Assembly: GCA_016720545.1 (NCBI GenBank)
Contig: JADKKK010000001.1
Span: 806,001 to 870,000, forward strand
Origin: Myxococcales bacterium
GTDB taxonomy: Bacteria; Myxococcota_A; Polyangia; Polyangiales; Polyangiaceae
Length of the DNA stretch: 64,000 nucleotides
Reading direction: 5' to 3'
Shown here one piece after another: positions 34,335 to 43,732 of the stretch (positions within the stretch are counted from its first letter, which is position 1; each line of letters starts with the position of its first letter). The notes beneath the pieces are model-generated. The model ran no database searches. It saw only the letters and a list, made by a program, of their open reading frames with translations, and was not told the origin of the DNA. The position numbers and the translations under genes are program-made.

Positions 34335-34805
34335 GTGACGCACGCCGCGGTCCCCGCCACGAACCGCGAGGAGGAGGCGCGCCACCTGCTCGCCCTCTAC
34401 GCGGGGGATCCCGCGAAGGTCATGGGCACCGTCGAGACCCAGCTCGGCGTGCTCGCCGCGCGCGCGCAGACGCTGCTCTCCTTGACCGGCCTCACGATCA
34501 CCGTGACGGGCTTCTCGGGCACGAGCATCGCCAGCACGAGCCGCGCGGCCGCGGCGCTCATCGTCACGGGCCTCGTGCTCGTGCTCCTCGGGGCGGGCCA
34601 GTGCATCGCCGGGATCCTCGCGGTGCGGTGGACCACCTCGATCGCGCCCTGCACCCTCGAGCGGGCGCTCCTCCACGCGCTGGCCCGACGCGACGAGAAG
34701 ACCCGCGCGTACACGCGCGCGCTCGCGCTCGTCATCGCGGGGCTCACCGCCTACGTGCTCAGCGTGAGCCTCCTCTTGCTCGCGGTGCCGCCGAAGCCAG
34801 GGTGA
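34335..34805 (+). CDS. Small membrane protein
   Basis: The 156-residue protein starts with GTG 34335, four bases after the preceding stop. It has three hydrophobic segments: about 40-60 (LLSLTGLTITVTGFSG), 70-95 (AAALIVTGLVLVLLGAGQCIAG) and 128-150 (LALVIAGLTAYVLSVSLLLLAV). An N-terminal charged helix of about 38 residues precedes them. The layout recalls small integral-membrane partner proteins; no family name can be given. Its position suggests co-expression with the cNMP-binding-fold protein, which it could tether to the membrane. Confidence 0.75.
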   Translation: MTHAAVPATNREEEARHLLALYAGDPAKVMGTVETQLGVLAARAQTLLSLTGLTITVTGFSGTSIASTSRAAAALIVTGLVLVLLGAGQCIAGILAVRWTTSIAPCTLERALLHALARRDEKTRAYTRALALVIAGLTAYVLSVSLLLLAVPPKPG

Positions 34806-34850
34806 GGCGCGGCCCGACGGCTCGCCCGTGCCGACGTCTCGGAGCAGGGC

Positions 34851-35660
34851 TCAGAACTCGAACGCGAGGCCCATGCTCCACGAGTTGGCGCCCACGCGTA
34901 GCGGGGCCGCCTGGCCGATCCCGTTCAACATGCTGAGGTAATACTCGGCGTAGAAGTACGTGTTGTTGATGCCCACGGTCTGATCCATGCTCCGCGACGC
35001 GGCGGGGTCGAGAAAGTCGAGCGCGAGCGCCAAGCCTCCGGCGACGTGGGTGCCGAAGGTGTAGCCCTCGCCCCGCACGGTGCCCGTCGCGGTCTTCGCC
35101 TCGGCCGTGCCGCCCGTGTTGCCGGCGCGCCAGAGCCCTAGGCCGAGCCCGCCCTTCACGTACGGCACGAACGGCACGCCCGCGTCGCGCCAGAGCACGT
35201 CGACGCGGAGCACGGCCACCGAGTAGAGCGACCAGATGTCGAGGGAGGTCTCGTCGCCGGAGAGCGAGCCGTCGCGCAGCAAGCGCGCCGTGTCGCTCAT
35301 GTTGGTGTACCCCACGCCGAGGCCCGGGCCGATGGACCCGAAGTGCGGAATCCGCAGCGCCTGCCAGTCGAGCTCGCCGCCGAACAAGAGGCGCGGCATC
35401 GTGCCGAAGGTGGTCTGGTACGGCTTGCCGCGCAGCCCAGGCTCTTCGTCGATCTGCGGGGTGTAGGGCGAGAAGCGGAGCTCGAGCGCGAAGTGCTGTG
35501 GCGTCGCGTAGAGCGAGCGTCGGCGCGCCATCGACTCGGCCGCGCGGGCCTCTCCCTCGTCGAGCAAGCCCGCGAGGAGCGCGACGAGGAGCCCGCCGCC
35601 GAGGAGCCCGCTTCTGCGCGCGCGCCGTGACACGTTGCAAAGAAAACCAAGCGAGATCAT
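34851..35660 (-). CDS. Outer-membrane beta-barrel protein, MXAN_2562-like
   Basis: The 269-residue protein has a signal peptide (RRSGLLGGGLLVALLAG, then ARA) and a beta-rich body: alternating strands such as FALELRFSPYTPQID, GLGVGYTNMSD, FVPYVKGGLGLGLW and YTFGTHVAGGLALALDF. The terminal NSWSMGLAFEF ends in Phe, as outer-membrane barrels do. The size and order match the family I know as MXAN_2562 of myxobacteria. Its start overlaps the stop of the MXAN_2561-like gene (ATGA), so the two products are made together. The role is unknown; the pair may form a surface complex. Confidence 0.82.
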   Translation of the reverse strand: MISLGFLCNVSRRARRSGLLGGGLLVALLAGLLDEGEARAAESMARRRSLYATPQHFALELRFSPYTPQIDEEPGLRGKPYQTTFGTMPRLLFGGELDWQALRIPHFGSIGPGLGVGYTNMSDTARLLRDGSLSGDETSLDIWSLYSVAVLRVDVLWRDAGVPFVPYVKGGLGLGLWRAGNTGGTAEAKTATGTVRGEGYTFGTHVAGGLALALDFLDPAASRSMDQTVGINNTYFYAEYYLSMLNGIGQAAPLRVGANSWSMGLAFEF

Positions 35661-36877
35661 CGAGTTGCATTCCTTGCGCGGCGCCGGAGAAGCGAGGCCA
35701 CGAGCACGAAGAGGGGGAAGGTCGACAGCAACCCGCCCACCGGCGCGGCGTCGGTGGAGCAGCCCCCGGCTTGGCCGCCCGAGTCGCGGTAGACCTGCCA
35801 GAAGTCGCTCGTGAGGCCCGGCGTGGCGCACGTGGGCTCGACGAGCGTGCCCACGTTCCCGAACGAGTCGAGCGCCGCCACGGCCACGGCGTACGTCTGG
35901 TCGTTCGTGAGGGCTTGGCCGTTGAACGACTCGACGACGACCCGCGCGCCGGTGCCGCCCGTCTGCGCGCACAGGTACTTCGCGTCCGGCAGCGCGGACT
36001 GGCTACCCGCGGGCGGCGCGAGGTTGGTCGAGCTGCAGGAGCCGCCGGTGCTCGGGACCGCCTGAGGGGTGGTCGTGCACGCGTCCGCGGCCGCCGCCGC
36101 ATCCGAGGGCCCGGCGTCGGCGTCGGCGTCGCTGCCCGAGGAGGTCGCGTCCGGGCACGAGACGACCTGCTTCGTGTCAGGCGCCTTGGAGGTGGGCTTG
36201 TCGTCGCAGTAGACCCGCACGCCCACTTGGTCGACCGCCCCCGCCTCGCCGACAGCGTCCCACGTGACGATGAGCCGCGTGTTCCCCGGGAGCACCTTGA
36301 GCCCGGACAGCGAGGCCGGGCCGACCGTCTTCACCTGGATGTCCACCTGGTCGGTCGTGCCGATGGGATCCGTGCCCGCGCCCTGGACCCACATGAAGAA
36401 GAGGCTGTAGGTCGTGAGGGCGACGTCCTTGCAGACGGTGGCGTCCTTCGAATAGTCGCCGACGCTCGTGTCGGTCCGGCGCGTCATGATGTTGCGCACC
36501 GGGATGTTGATGGTCTGCGCCTGGGCGTTCGGCAGATCTCCGTAGGGGCGCCAGCACTGCTGGGTCGTGCCCGAGCGCGCGGCGATCGGCTTGCAGTCTT
36601 GCGTGCCAGCCCAAACCTGGAGCGACTGATTCGGGGTGAAGCCCGAGGCCGTGTAGGTGATCTCGAGGGTCTGGTTGCCGAAACAGTCGTCGTAGCTGAT
36701 GGCCTCCGGGTTCACCTGGCGCTTCGTGACGACTGAGCCGTCCGACGCCCGACGAATGAGAGAAGCCTTGTTGGAGATCGCGACGGTCTGGGCGCTCGCG
36801 CGGCCGCCGAACGAGAGGACGCCGAGCACGACGCTGAGCAGGAGGAGCGCGGAGAGGACGTGGCGAGGGCGCGGCAT
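35657..36877 (-). CDS. MYXO-CTERM-anchored surface protein, MXAN_2561-like
   Basis: The 406-residue protein begins with a signal peptide (MPRPRHVLSALLLLSVVLG) and ends with GGCSTDAAPVG, a hydrophobic stretch and RRRARN, the MYXO-CTERM anchor. Between are beta-rich segments with several Cys residues (ISYDDCFGNQTLEITYTASG, WAGTQDCKPI, SCPDATSS) and a central Asp/Ala-rich linker (SDADADAGPSD). It resembles the MXAN_2561 family usually found next to MXAN_2562 barrels, and here it overlaps such a gene by 4 nt. The start ATG 36877 is supported by the signal peptide; about 32 upstream residues are not. Confidence 0.85.
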   Translation of the reverse strand: MPRPRHVLSALLLLSVVLGVLSFGGRASAQTVAISNKASLIRRASDGSVVTKRQVNPEAISYDDCFGNQTLEITYTASGFTPNQSLQVWAGTQDCKPIAARSGTTQQCWRPYGDLPNAQAQTINIPVRNIMTRRTDTSVGDYSKDATVCKDVALTTYSLFFMWVQGAGTDPIGTTDQVDIQVKTVGPASLSGLKVLPGNTRLIVTWDAVGEAGAVDQVGVRVYCDDKPTSKAPDTKQVVSCPDATSSGSDADADAGPSDAAAAADACTTTPQAVPSTGGSCSSTNLAPPAGSQSALPDAKYLCAQTGGTGARVVVESFNGQALTNDQTYAVAVAALDSFGNVGTLVEPTCATPGLTSDFWQVYRDSGGQAGGCSTDAAPVGGLLSTFPLFVLVASLLRRRARNATR

Positions 36878-37044
36878 CTTTGGGGGGGCGAAGCATACCC
36901 TGTGCCAACGAAAAGACGACGAAATCCGACCCCCGAAGCGCCCGCTCAGGGTCGCCCGGCGCCAACATGGCAAGGCACCCCACCGCGGGACGGCCGCCGT
37001 GACAAGTTGTCAATCGCTCGGGCGCGTCGAAGACACGCCCCGGG

Positions 37045-38604
37045 CTACTCTTCGTCGCTGCCCCCCTCCGGGCGCGTGGCGGGCTCGTCGGTCCCGAGCT
37101 CGCCGGTGGCCAGCTTGAACGGGATGATGCGCGTCGCGGCGGGCGCGCCGCACTGGAGGACGGGCTTGGACCCGGCCTTCTCCAGCAGCTCGATGACGCG
37201 CTCGGCGGCGGCGCGGCTCGTGTGGTGGACGCCATGGACGTGGCGACCGCCGACGACGGTCTCGAGCAGCGTGGCGCCATCGACCTCGAGGTGCCCCGAG
37301 AGCGCGCGCCGGAGCTCGGCGTAGGTCTGGTGGTTCGGGGGGATGGGGCCGAGCGCCACGAAGTACGTGCTCGTACACTCGGCGATGGGCAGCTCCTTCG
37401 CGCGCGCCACCTCGGGCCAGTCGATGAGCGAGGCGGTCGGCGCGCGGTTCAACAGCGAGTGGATGAGATCGTCCCCGTCTTCGATGGACGCGGCGACCCA
37501 CACGTCGTCGACGGTGCGCGCGGACACGGTGAGCGGCACGAACTGCGGCGGCTTCCGCAGCACGTACTTGCCCGCGATCTTGGAGAACGTGAGGTGCTCC
37601 ACCTCGCGGAGCTGCGGGAGCGGGACCGGGTGCCAGCCGTCCTTCGGGTGGCGCCGCCACACGTGCGCCGAGCGCGCCGCCGCCTGGGTCTCCACGACGA
37701 ACAGCGCACCGTCGGTACCCTCGGAGAACGAGAGGATCTCGCTGAACTGCTCGGGCACGTCGACGAGCGACCAGTCCTTCCCGTTCCACTTGGCGGCGTA
37801 CGGCTGCGCGTTGCCCTTCAGGATCTGCGTGGCGGTCACGAAGATGCCCGTCTTCTGTGCGTGCAGGTGGACGTCCTTGACCTGCCCGTCGGGCGGAAAG
37901 TGACCAGGCAGCTTGTCGAAGACCCCGGTCTTGCTCCCGCCCGTGAACCGCTGCACGACGAGCCTCGAGTCGCCCTCGCCGCACGCGCGCCCCGCCACCA
38001 AGACCTCACCCTTCCGCGCGCCGACCGTCTCCCAGCAATACTTCGTGTCGAGGGCGAGCCCAGAAGGCGCCGCCGCGTCGGTGATGAGCTCGACCCGAGC
38101 CCTCGCGTACGGCCGCGGCGCCGCGGGATTGCCGACGAGGACGAACGCGCCGTGCTCGTCGACGCCCATCGCGATGTACCCCTCGGCGCCCTGGCCACGG
38201 AACGAGGGGCCCAACGCGCCGGCCTTCACCCGGCGCACCGAGTTGCCGATCAAGGTCTCGGCGAACACGTAGAGATCCTCTGGCGTGCCGCCGACCGCGT
38301 AGATCTGCCGCGCGTCGGGGACCTGCGCGAGGGGCTTCGTCAGGTTGGTCGTGGCCGCGACCATGACGCCAGACGAGACGAAGTCGCCCGCGCCGAGCTG
38401 CGAGTGCAAGCGCGTGACGCCGTTGCGGCTTCGGGTGTGCACCGCGAAGGGCATCTCCACAGGGTCGATGATCGTGGTCGGGGCCCCGCTGCGGGCGCGC
38501 TCGGGCAGCGGAGGCGGCCCGGAGGGCCCCTTGAAGACGGTGGGGCCGCACCCGCCCGCGACGAGTCCGAGAGCGCCGACGAGCCCGAGGAGTGCGGAGC
38601 GCAT
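37045..38604 (-). CDS. Lipoprotein of unknown function, probably beta-propeller
   Basis: The 519-residue protein has a lipoprotein signal (ALLGLVGALGLVAGGC, Cys19). Its body has repeated beta segments such as EDLYVFAETLIGNSV, GYIAMGVDEHGAFVLVG, TGIFVTATQILKGNA and GTDGALFVVETQAA, spaced as in a seven-bladed propeller. Repeated W/DG motifs (KWNGKDWSLV, VWRRHPKDGWHPV) support this. No catalytic motif was recognised. It is a single gene, divergent from the aminotransferase gene at 38740. Confidence 0.75.
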   Translation of the reverse strand: MRSALLGLVGALGLVAGGCGPTVFKGPSGPPPLPERARSGAPTTIIDPVEMPFAVHTRSRNGVTRLHSQLGAGDFVSSGVMVAATTNLTKPLAQVPDARQIYAVGGTPEDLYVFAETLIGNSVRRVKAGALGPSFRGQGAEGYIAMGVDEHGAFVLVGNPAAPRPYARARVELITDAAAPSGLALDTKYCWETVGARKGEVLVAGRACGEGDSRLVVQRFTGGSKTGVFDKLPGHFPPDGQVKDVHLHAQKTGIFVTATQILKGNAQPYAAKWNGKDWSLVDVPEQFSEILSFSEGTDGALFVVETQAAARSAHVWRRHPKDGWHPVPLPQLREVEHLTFSKIAGKYVLRKPPQFVPLTVSARTVDDVWVAASIEDGDDLIHSLLNRAPTASLIDWPEVARAKELPIAECTSTYFVALGPIPPNHQTYAELRRALSGHLEVDGATLLETVVGGRHVHGVHHTSRAAAERVIELLEKAGSKPVLQCGAPAATRIIPFKLATGELGTDEPATRPEGGSDEE

Positions 38605-38739
38605 GGGCCGTGAGCGTACCTGAAACCCCAGCCGAACGCGCTCCTCACCGACACGTCGCTCGGCACCGACGAGGCGCCGGGTCGGGGCACGGCGAGCCGA
38701 CCCGAGACAACCACCCGCGACGCGCCTAAGGTGTCGCGC

Positions 38740-39951
38740 ATGCCGAGCCTCGTCCCCTCCCGCGCTTCCCGCCCCTCCGACGACCCGATCTTCGCGCTGA
38801 ACCGCGAGGCCAACGCCCGCAAGGCGAAGGGCGAGGCCATCGTCAACGCGACGGTGGGCGCCCTCCTCGACGACGACGGCGCGCTCTCGGTGCTCCCCTC
38901 GGCCGCGCGGGCGGTGCGCGAAGTGCCCGAGGCCGAGTGGGCGGCGTACGCGCCGATCGCCGGCACCCCCGACTTCCTCCGCGCCGTCTGCGACGACCTC
39001 TTCGCCACCGGCGGCGTCGACCCGAGCCTCCGCGCGGCCGCGTGCGCCTCGGCCACGCCCGGCGGCACGGGCGCGCTGCGGCACGCGCTGGCGAACTACC
39101 TGGAGCCGGGGCAGAAGCTGCTCACGACCTCGCACTACTGGGGCCCCTACCAGACGCTCGCCGACGAGAACGCCCGAGGCGTCGACACGTTCCGCATGTT
39201 CGACGACGCCGGCGACCTCGATGTGGGCGCGCTCGACGCGGCGCTGGGCGCGCAGCTCGCGTCGCAGGGGCGCGCGCTCCTCTTCCTGAACGACCCGTGC
39301 CACAACCCGACCGGCTTCTCGATGTCGATGGACGAGTGGGCGAGCGTGGCCGAGGTGCTGGACCGTCACGCGTCGAAGGGCCCCGTCACGTTGCTGTCCG
39401 ACATGGCCTACTACGCTTACGCCGGCCGCGAGCCCCGCGCGTTCATGCGCCACCTCGCGCCGCTGCTCGGCAAGATCGGCCTCTTGTTCGCGTGGAGCGC
39501 GTCGAAGTCGTTCACGCACTACGGCCTGCGCGTCGGCGCGCTCGTCGCATGCGAGCCGGACGCGGACGCGAGGGCGCGCACCGAGGCGGCCCTCGCCTAC
39601 GCGAGCCGCGGCACGTGGTCGAACTGCAACCGCGGCGGGCTCGGCGCGGTGACCCGCCTGCTCACCGATCCGACGGTCCGCGACAGCTGCGTCGCCGAGC
39701 GAGAGTCGCTGAAGGCTGTGCTCGCCGCGCGCGTCACGGCCTTCAACGGGGCCGCGCGGGGACGGCTCCGCTACCCGCGCTACGACGGGGGCTTCTTCGT
39801 CACCGTGTTCGCCGACGACGCGCAGGAGCGGGCCGCCCGTATGCGAGAGATGGGCGTGTTCGTCGTGCCGGGCAAGGGCACGCTGCGCGTCGCCCTTTGT
39901 GGAGTCGCGGAGAGCGACGTCCCTCGCCTCGTCGATGCGCTCGCCCAGTAG
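38740..39951 (+). CDS. Class I (aspartate/aromatic-type) aminotransferase
   Basis: The 403-residue PLP enzyme has SATPGGTGALRHALANYLEP (cofactor-phosphate region), TSHYWGPYQTLADENA, LNDPCHNPTGFSMSMDEW (Asn-Pro-Thr-Gly that contacts PLP) and the Schiff-base lysine in WSASKSFTHYGLRVGA. The final RYDGGFFVTVF and LRVALCG match the substrate carboxylate region of the aspartate aminotransferase subgroup Ia. The ATG at 38740 has AAGG six bases upstream; GTG 38731 would add only three residues. The exact amino-acid substrate is not evident. It ends nine bases before inverted repeat copy B. Confidence 0.87.
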   Translation: MPSLVPSRASRPSDDPIFALNREANARKAKGEAIVNATVGALLDDDGALSVLPSAARAVREVPEAEWAAYAPIAGTPDFLRAVCDDLFATGGVDPSLRAAACASATPGGTGALRHALANYLEPGQKLLTTSHYWGPYQTLADENARGVDTFRMFDDAGDLDVGALDAALGAQLASQGRALLFLNDPCHNPTGFSMSMDEWASVAEVLDRHASKGPVTLLSDMAYYAYAGREPRAFMRHLAPLLGKIGLLFAWSASKSFTHYGLRVGALVACEPDADARARTEAALAYASRGTWSNCNRGGLGAVTRLLTDPTVRDSCVAERESLKAVLAARVTAFNGAARGRLRYPRYDGGFFVTVFADDAQERAARMREMGVFVVPGKGTLRVALCGVAESDVPRLVDALAQ

Positions 39952-39959
39952 CTAACTAA

Positions 39960-40146
39960 CTAACACTACTGCGAGAGGTTCCCTCTCGCTACGCAGTTCG
40001 CTGCGCGAACGGCAGTACTAGCCCTGTCCCGTAGGGGGCGCGGCGCCCCCTCTCGGCCACAAAGCTGGCCGATTCACCCCTCCGGCTTGTCCGCTCCCGC
40101 GGCCAACTACCACCACTGCGAGAATGAAGTCTCGCAGGTGTGCTAA
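39960..40146 (-). repeat. Hairpin-rich 187-bp dispersed repeat, copy B (inverted)
   Basis: This is the reverse complement of copy A at 22822-23009 with about six substitutions and two small indels. Here the end hairpin is longer (GCGAGAGG/CCTCTCGC around TTC) and the left flank holds three CTAA/TAAC units. It sits between the stop codon of the aminotransferase (39951) and that of the Omp85 gene (40160), filling the convergent gap almost exactly as copy A does. Confidence 0.85.
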
Positions 40147-40159
40147 CTACGGCGCGCGC

Positions 40160-43100
40160 TCAGAAGAGGCCCAGCGAGAAGCTGAACGCGAACGGGTCCT
40201 CGTAGAGCGTCTTGCGCGTCACGTTGTAGCCAAAATCGAAGGCGAGCGGCGCGATCGGCGTCTTGAGGCGTAGCCCGGTGCCGACGTCGGCGCGGAGCGG
40301 AAGCTCGCCCTTGGCGAAGGGATATCCCACGGCGCGCCAGAGGTTCCCCACGTCGGAGAACACCACGGTCTCGATCGGGCCGCCGAGCGGGATGCGCAGC
40401 TCGAAGCGCTGCACCGCCATGAGATCGCCACCTCGCACGGGCGCCGTGGTGAGCGTGAACCGGTTCGGATCGGTGCTCCCCTCGGCGGCCACGAGGCTGT
40501 CGAGGTCGTCCTGCGGGATGAACTGCTGCACGTACCAGCCGCGCATGTCCTGCCCGCCCAGGAAGAACAGCCGGTCGGGGTACGTGGTGGAGGTCGACTT
40601 GAGCTGTTGGATGACGCCGATGCTGGTGGAGGACGCGAAGCGGAGCTTCCACGGCGCCTTGAGATAGAAGGAGAACTTGTTGAAATATTTCATAAAATGG
40701 CTCTCCTGATCGGCCAGGGAGCCGCCGCTCTCGAGGAGCGGATACGCATCGACGTGCTCGACCGAGGAGACGAGCAGCGTGCCGCGCGTCGCGTCGAGGG
40801 GGTTGTCCCTGCGGTCCCACGTGAAGACGCCGCGCTGCGCGACCACGAGGGTTTCGCCGTCGGGGAGGTTCAGGATGCGGGCTTGCGCGAAGAGCTGGTC
40901 GCTCGAGACGCCGGACTGGGAGGCGAGCCCAACGAGGTACTCGCGGAGGTTGCTCGCGGCGAGGATACGGAGGTTGTTGAACTCGACGCCCTGACCGAAC
41001 TGGAGGGTGATCTCTCGGAGCGGCCGGACCGTGATGCTCGGCGTGAACGCGAACTTGGTGAGGTAGTAGTCGCGCCTCAGGTCGTGCGTGCCGACGGCGT
41101 CGATGCCGAACCCAACGAGCGGACCCAGCCCGATCTCCGGAAACTGGATGCCCACCGTCGCGCGGCTGCCGAGGCGCGCCTCGAAGGGGAGGCTCTCGTA
41201 GTTCTGGCGTGCCGTGCTGTCGAGGATGAACGCGGTCGGCAGATACGAGAGCTGGAGCAGGGCCGTGAAGCCGATGGCGCGGCCGAAGAGATTCTTGTGG
41301 CCGTACTCCACCGCGACGCGCGCGCCCTCACCCGTGGAGAGGCCGGGCGCGATCTCCACCGAGTGCCGCGGTCGCTCGACCACCGTGACGACCACGGTCT
41401 TGTTGCGCTGAGGGACGTTCGGGTCCTCGAGGGCCACCGCGACGCTGGAGAAGACGTTGAGCGTAGCGATGCGCTCCTGGGTCTTGCGCACCTCCTCGGA
41501 CCCGTAGGGCTTGCCTATCTCGAGCGCGATGCGCTTCTCGATGGTCTGCAGCTTCGTGTACACGTTGCCGCGGATCTTGATGGCGGCGACGAACACTTGC
41601 GGCTGCTCGTTCACCCGGAAGCGCACGTGCGCGCGCGAGCGATCCTGCGACAGGGAGAGCGTGTAGGTCGCCTCGGCGAACGCGTAGCCCCGGCGCTGAT
41701 AGGCATCGACGACGCGACGGCGCGCCTCGTCGAGCTTGGCGGAGCTGGCCGCCTGGCCCATCTCGAGCGCCACGGTCTTCGCGAGCTCCCGCGTCGTGAA
41801 CGCGCGAACCCCCACGAACGACGCATCGTAGAGGGTGCTCTGCGGGCCGAGCCGGATGGGGATGCGAAGCGCGAGGTAGGGCGCGCACACGACGCCCTTC
41901 GCCCGGTCTGGCGTGCAGCCGAGGCGGGCGTCTGGCGGGGGCAGCGGCTGCGGCAGGCCCTCGAGATCCAGGTGGCAGCCCTGGCTCTGCTCGATGACGG
42001 GCACCGGCACGCAGGTGCCGGCCGGCGAGGACGCGGCGCACGTGGGCCGCACGACCTGCACCGGCCCGACCTCCGCCGAGAGGAAGCCCTCGGCGCGGTA
42101 GAGCTCCTGCACGTGCTTCACGGCCCGATCGTAGGTGTCGGGGAGGTAGGTCGTGCGCGGCTTGAGGTCGGTCGGCGTCACGCGTGTGCCCGCCGTGTGC
42201 GGTCCGATGAGCCCGTCGAGGCCGCTCGGTCGCGGCGACTGGAAGAAGTCCTGCCCCGGCAGCTCCTCGTCGAGGTAGCTGTCGATCTCGCCGCCGATCG
42301 ACGGGAACGTGCGGGGCGCGTCTTGCACGCGCGACAGCTCGGACTCGCGCAGGCAGGGGTACTCACGAGACAGCACCTGAACGCGCGGATGCTCGCGGAT
42401 CGTGAACGCGAGGACCACGAGCGGTCCATCGAGCTTGCCGCGCACCTCCGCGGACACCTCGACGTCCAGGTAGCCGCGCTTGCGGTAGTACTCGCTGAGC
42501 TTTTGCACGAGGTGCCCGAGCGACAGATCCGGGTCGTCGGCGACGCCGAGCGCCGCCTCGAGCACCGACGCGTCGTAGTGATCGTTGCCCTCGAAGCGCG
42601 GAGAGAACCGCGGCCCTGGGTCCATGCGCACGCGCAGGATCACGTCGGCCCCCGCGGCCACGAGATCGCTCGTGACGGCCGCGCGATGAAAGCCGCCGGC
42701 GCGGAGCTTCGCCTCGAGGTCGGCGTTGGCCGCCGCGATCGCCGCGTCGCTCGCGCGGTCCCCCGCAAGCACGCGGTAGGCCTGCGTGATCGTCGTGAAG
42801 TCCTCGGCCTTGCCCCGCGTGAAGAAGAAGACCTTGCGGTCGATGCGGCGCGGCGGCCCAGCCACCACGTCGATCGTCACGACCACGTGCGCAGCGTCGC
42901 GGCCGGCGCTCGTCCCGATGGCGACGTTGGCGGCGGGAAATCCCTGCCGGGCGAGCAGTGACGCGATGCGCGCCTTCAGCCGCGGGATGTCGCGCGCCAC
43001 GAGCTCACCGCCCTCCGCCAGATCGGCCTCCCGGGCGATCTCGTCACGGGTGATCGGCGCGTCGTGGAGCGCGACGTGCACCGCCCCGATGATCTTGCGA

Positions 43101-43624
43101 GGCGACAAGCGGATCGTGAGCGTGGCGCCGCCGCGTCCGTCGTCGGCGGCCATGGCGATCCCGTCGGCGAACTGACCGCTCGCGAGCGCGCCGTCGAGGA
43201 GGCGCCGCGCGAGTGCCCCCGAGAGGCTCGTGCCCGCGGGAGCGTCGAGCCGCGGCGCGCGGATGTCCGGCCAGAGCGGGTCTTCGACCACGGCCTCGAC
43301 ACGCGTGACCACGCGGCCCTCGAGGGCCCGCACCGAGGCGAGCGCCTCGTCGAGGTGCGGTTGGCTGGGGGCGGTAGGCGGTGGGGGCGACGACGGGATC
43401 GGAGTGACCGCCACCGGCGCGGGCGGGCCCGCGTGCGCGCCACGACCGGCGAGCAACGACAGCGCCGCGACGAGCACGACCACGACCACGGCGCGCCCGC
43501 GCGCAGCGACCGCGCCGAGCGCCACGAGCGTCGCGCCCCCAACAAGCGGCGGCGCGGGGGCCTCGCCGGCGGGGGGCGGCCCGTGGTCGGGAGCGCGGTC
43601 GTCCGTTCGCGGCCGGAGCCTCAT
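40160..43624 (-). CDS. Large Omp85-family outer-membrane assembly protein (BamA/TamA-like)
   Basis: The 1154-residue protein has a signal or anchor segment (VVVVVLVAALSLLAG). Several POTRA-like repeats follow (RKIIGAVHVALHDAPITRDE, GGPPRRIDRKVFFF-type segments, FVAAIKIRGNVYTKLQTIEK) over about residues 150-750, and then a C-terminal 16-strand barrel from about residue 780. The barrel contains the conserved lid-lock type motif RLFFLGGQDMRGW and ends in FAFSFSLGLF with the terminal Phe. It is longer than E. coli BamA (about 810) or TamA (about 577), chiefly because of extra periplasmic sequence including a Cys-bearing insertion near residues 570-620. It lies 108 bp downstream of tamB on the same strand, so TamA-like function is likely. 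Confidence 0.88.
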   Translation of the reverse strand: MRLRPRTDDRAPDHGPPPAGEAPAPPLVGGATLVALGAVAARGRAVVVVVLVAALSLLAGRGAHAGPPAPVAVTPIPSSPPPPTAPSQPHLDEALASVRALEGRVVTRVEAVVEDPLWPDIRAPRLDAPAGTSLSGALARRLLDGALASGQFADGIAMAADDGRGGATLTIRLSPRKIIGAVHVALHDAPITRDEIAREADLAEGGELVARDIPRLKARIASLLARQGFPAANVAIGTSAGRDAAHVVVTIDVVAGPPRRIDRKVFFFTRGKAEDFTTITQAYRVLAGDRASDAAIAAANADLEAKLRAGGFHRAAVTSDLVAAGADVILRVRMDPGPRFSPRFEGNDHYDASVLEAALGVADDPDLSLGHLVQKLSEYYRKRGYLDVEVSAEVRGKLDGPLVVLAFTIREHPRVQVLSREYPCLRESELSRVQDAPRTFPSIGGEIDSYLDEELPGQDFFQSPRPSGLDGLIGPHTAGTRVTPTDLKPRTTYLPDTYDRAVKHVQELYRAEGFLSAEVGPVQVVRPTCAASSPAGTCVPVPVIEQSQGCHLDLEGLPQPLPPPDARLGCTPDRAKGVVCAPYLALRIPIRLGPQSTLYDASFVGVRAFTTRELAKTVALEMGQAASSAKLDEARRRVVDAYQRRGYAFAEATYTLSLSQDRSRAHVRFRVNEQPQVFVAAIKIRGNVYTKLQTIEKRIALEIGKPYGSEEVRKTQERIATLNVFSSVAVALEDPNVPQRNKTVVVTVVERPRHSVEIAPGLSTGEGARVAVEYGHKNLFGRAIGFTALLQLSYLPTAFILDSTARQNYESLPFEARLGSRATVGIQFPEIGLGPLVGFGIDAVGTHDLRRDYYLTKFAFTPSITVRPLREITLQFGQGVEFNNLRILAASNLREYLVGLASQSGVSSDQLFAQARILNLPDGETLVVAQRGVFTWDRRDNPLDATRGTLLVSSVEHVDAYPLLESGGSLADQESHFMKYFNKFSFYLKAPWKLRFASSTSIGVIQQLKSTSTTYPDRLFFLGGQDMRGWYVQQFIPQDDLDSLVAAEGSTDPNRFTLTTAPVRGGDLMAVQRFELRIPLGGPIETVVFSDVGNLWRAVGYPFAKGELPLRADVGTGLRLKTPIAPLAFDFGYNVTRKTLYEDPFAFSFSLGLF

Positions 43625-43732
43625 CGCGCCGCGTACCGTAGCGGATTCCCCGGCGACGCGGGCTACCTGTTCTCTTGGTCGGCCCGCCGGGCAGCTACGC
43701 GAACGTGGGGACAACGAGCCGGGACGCGCTCC

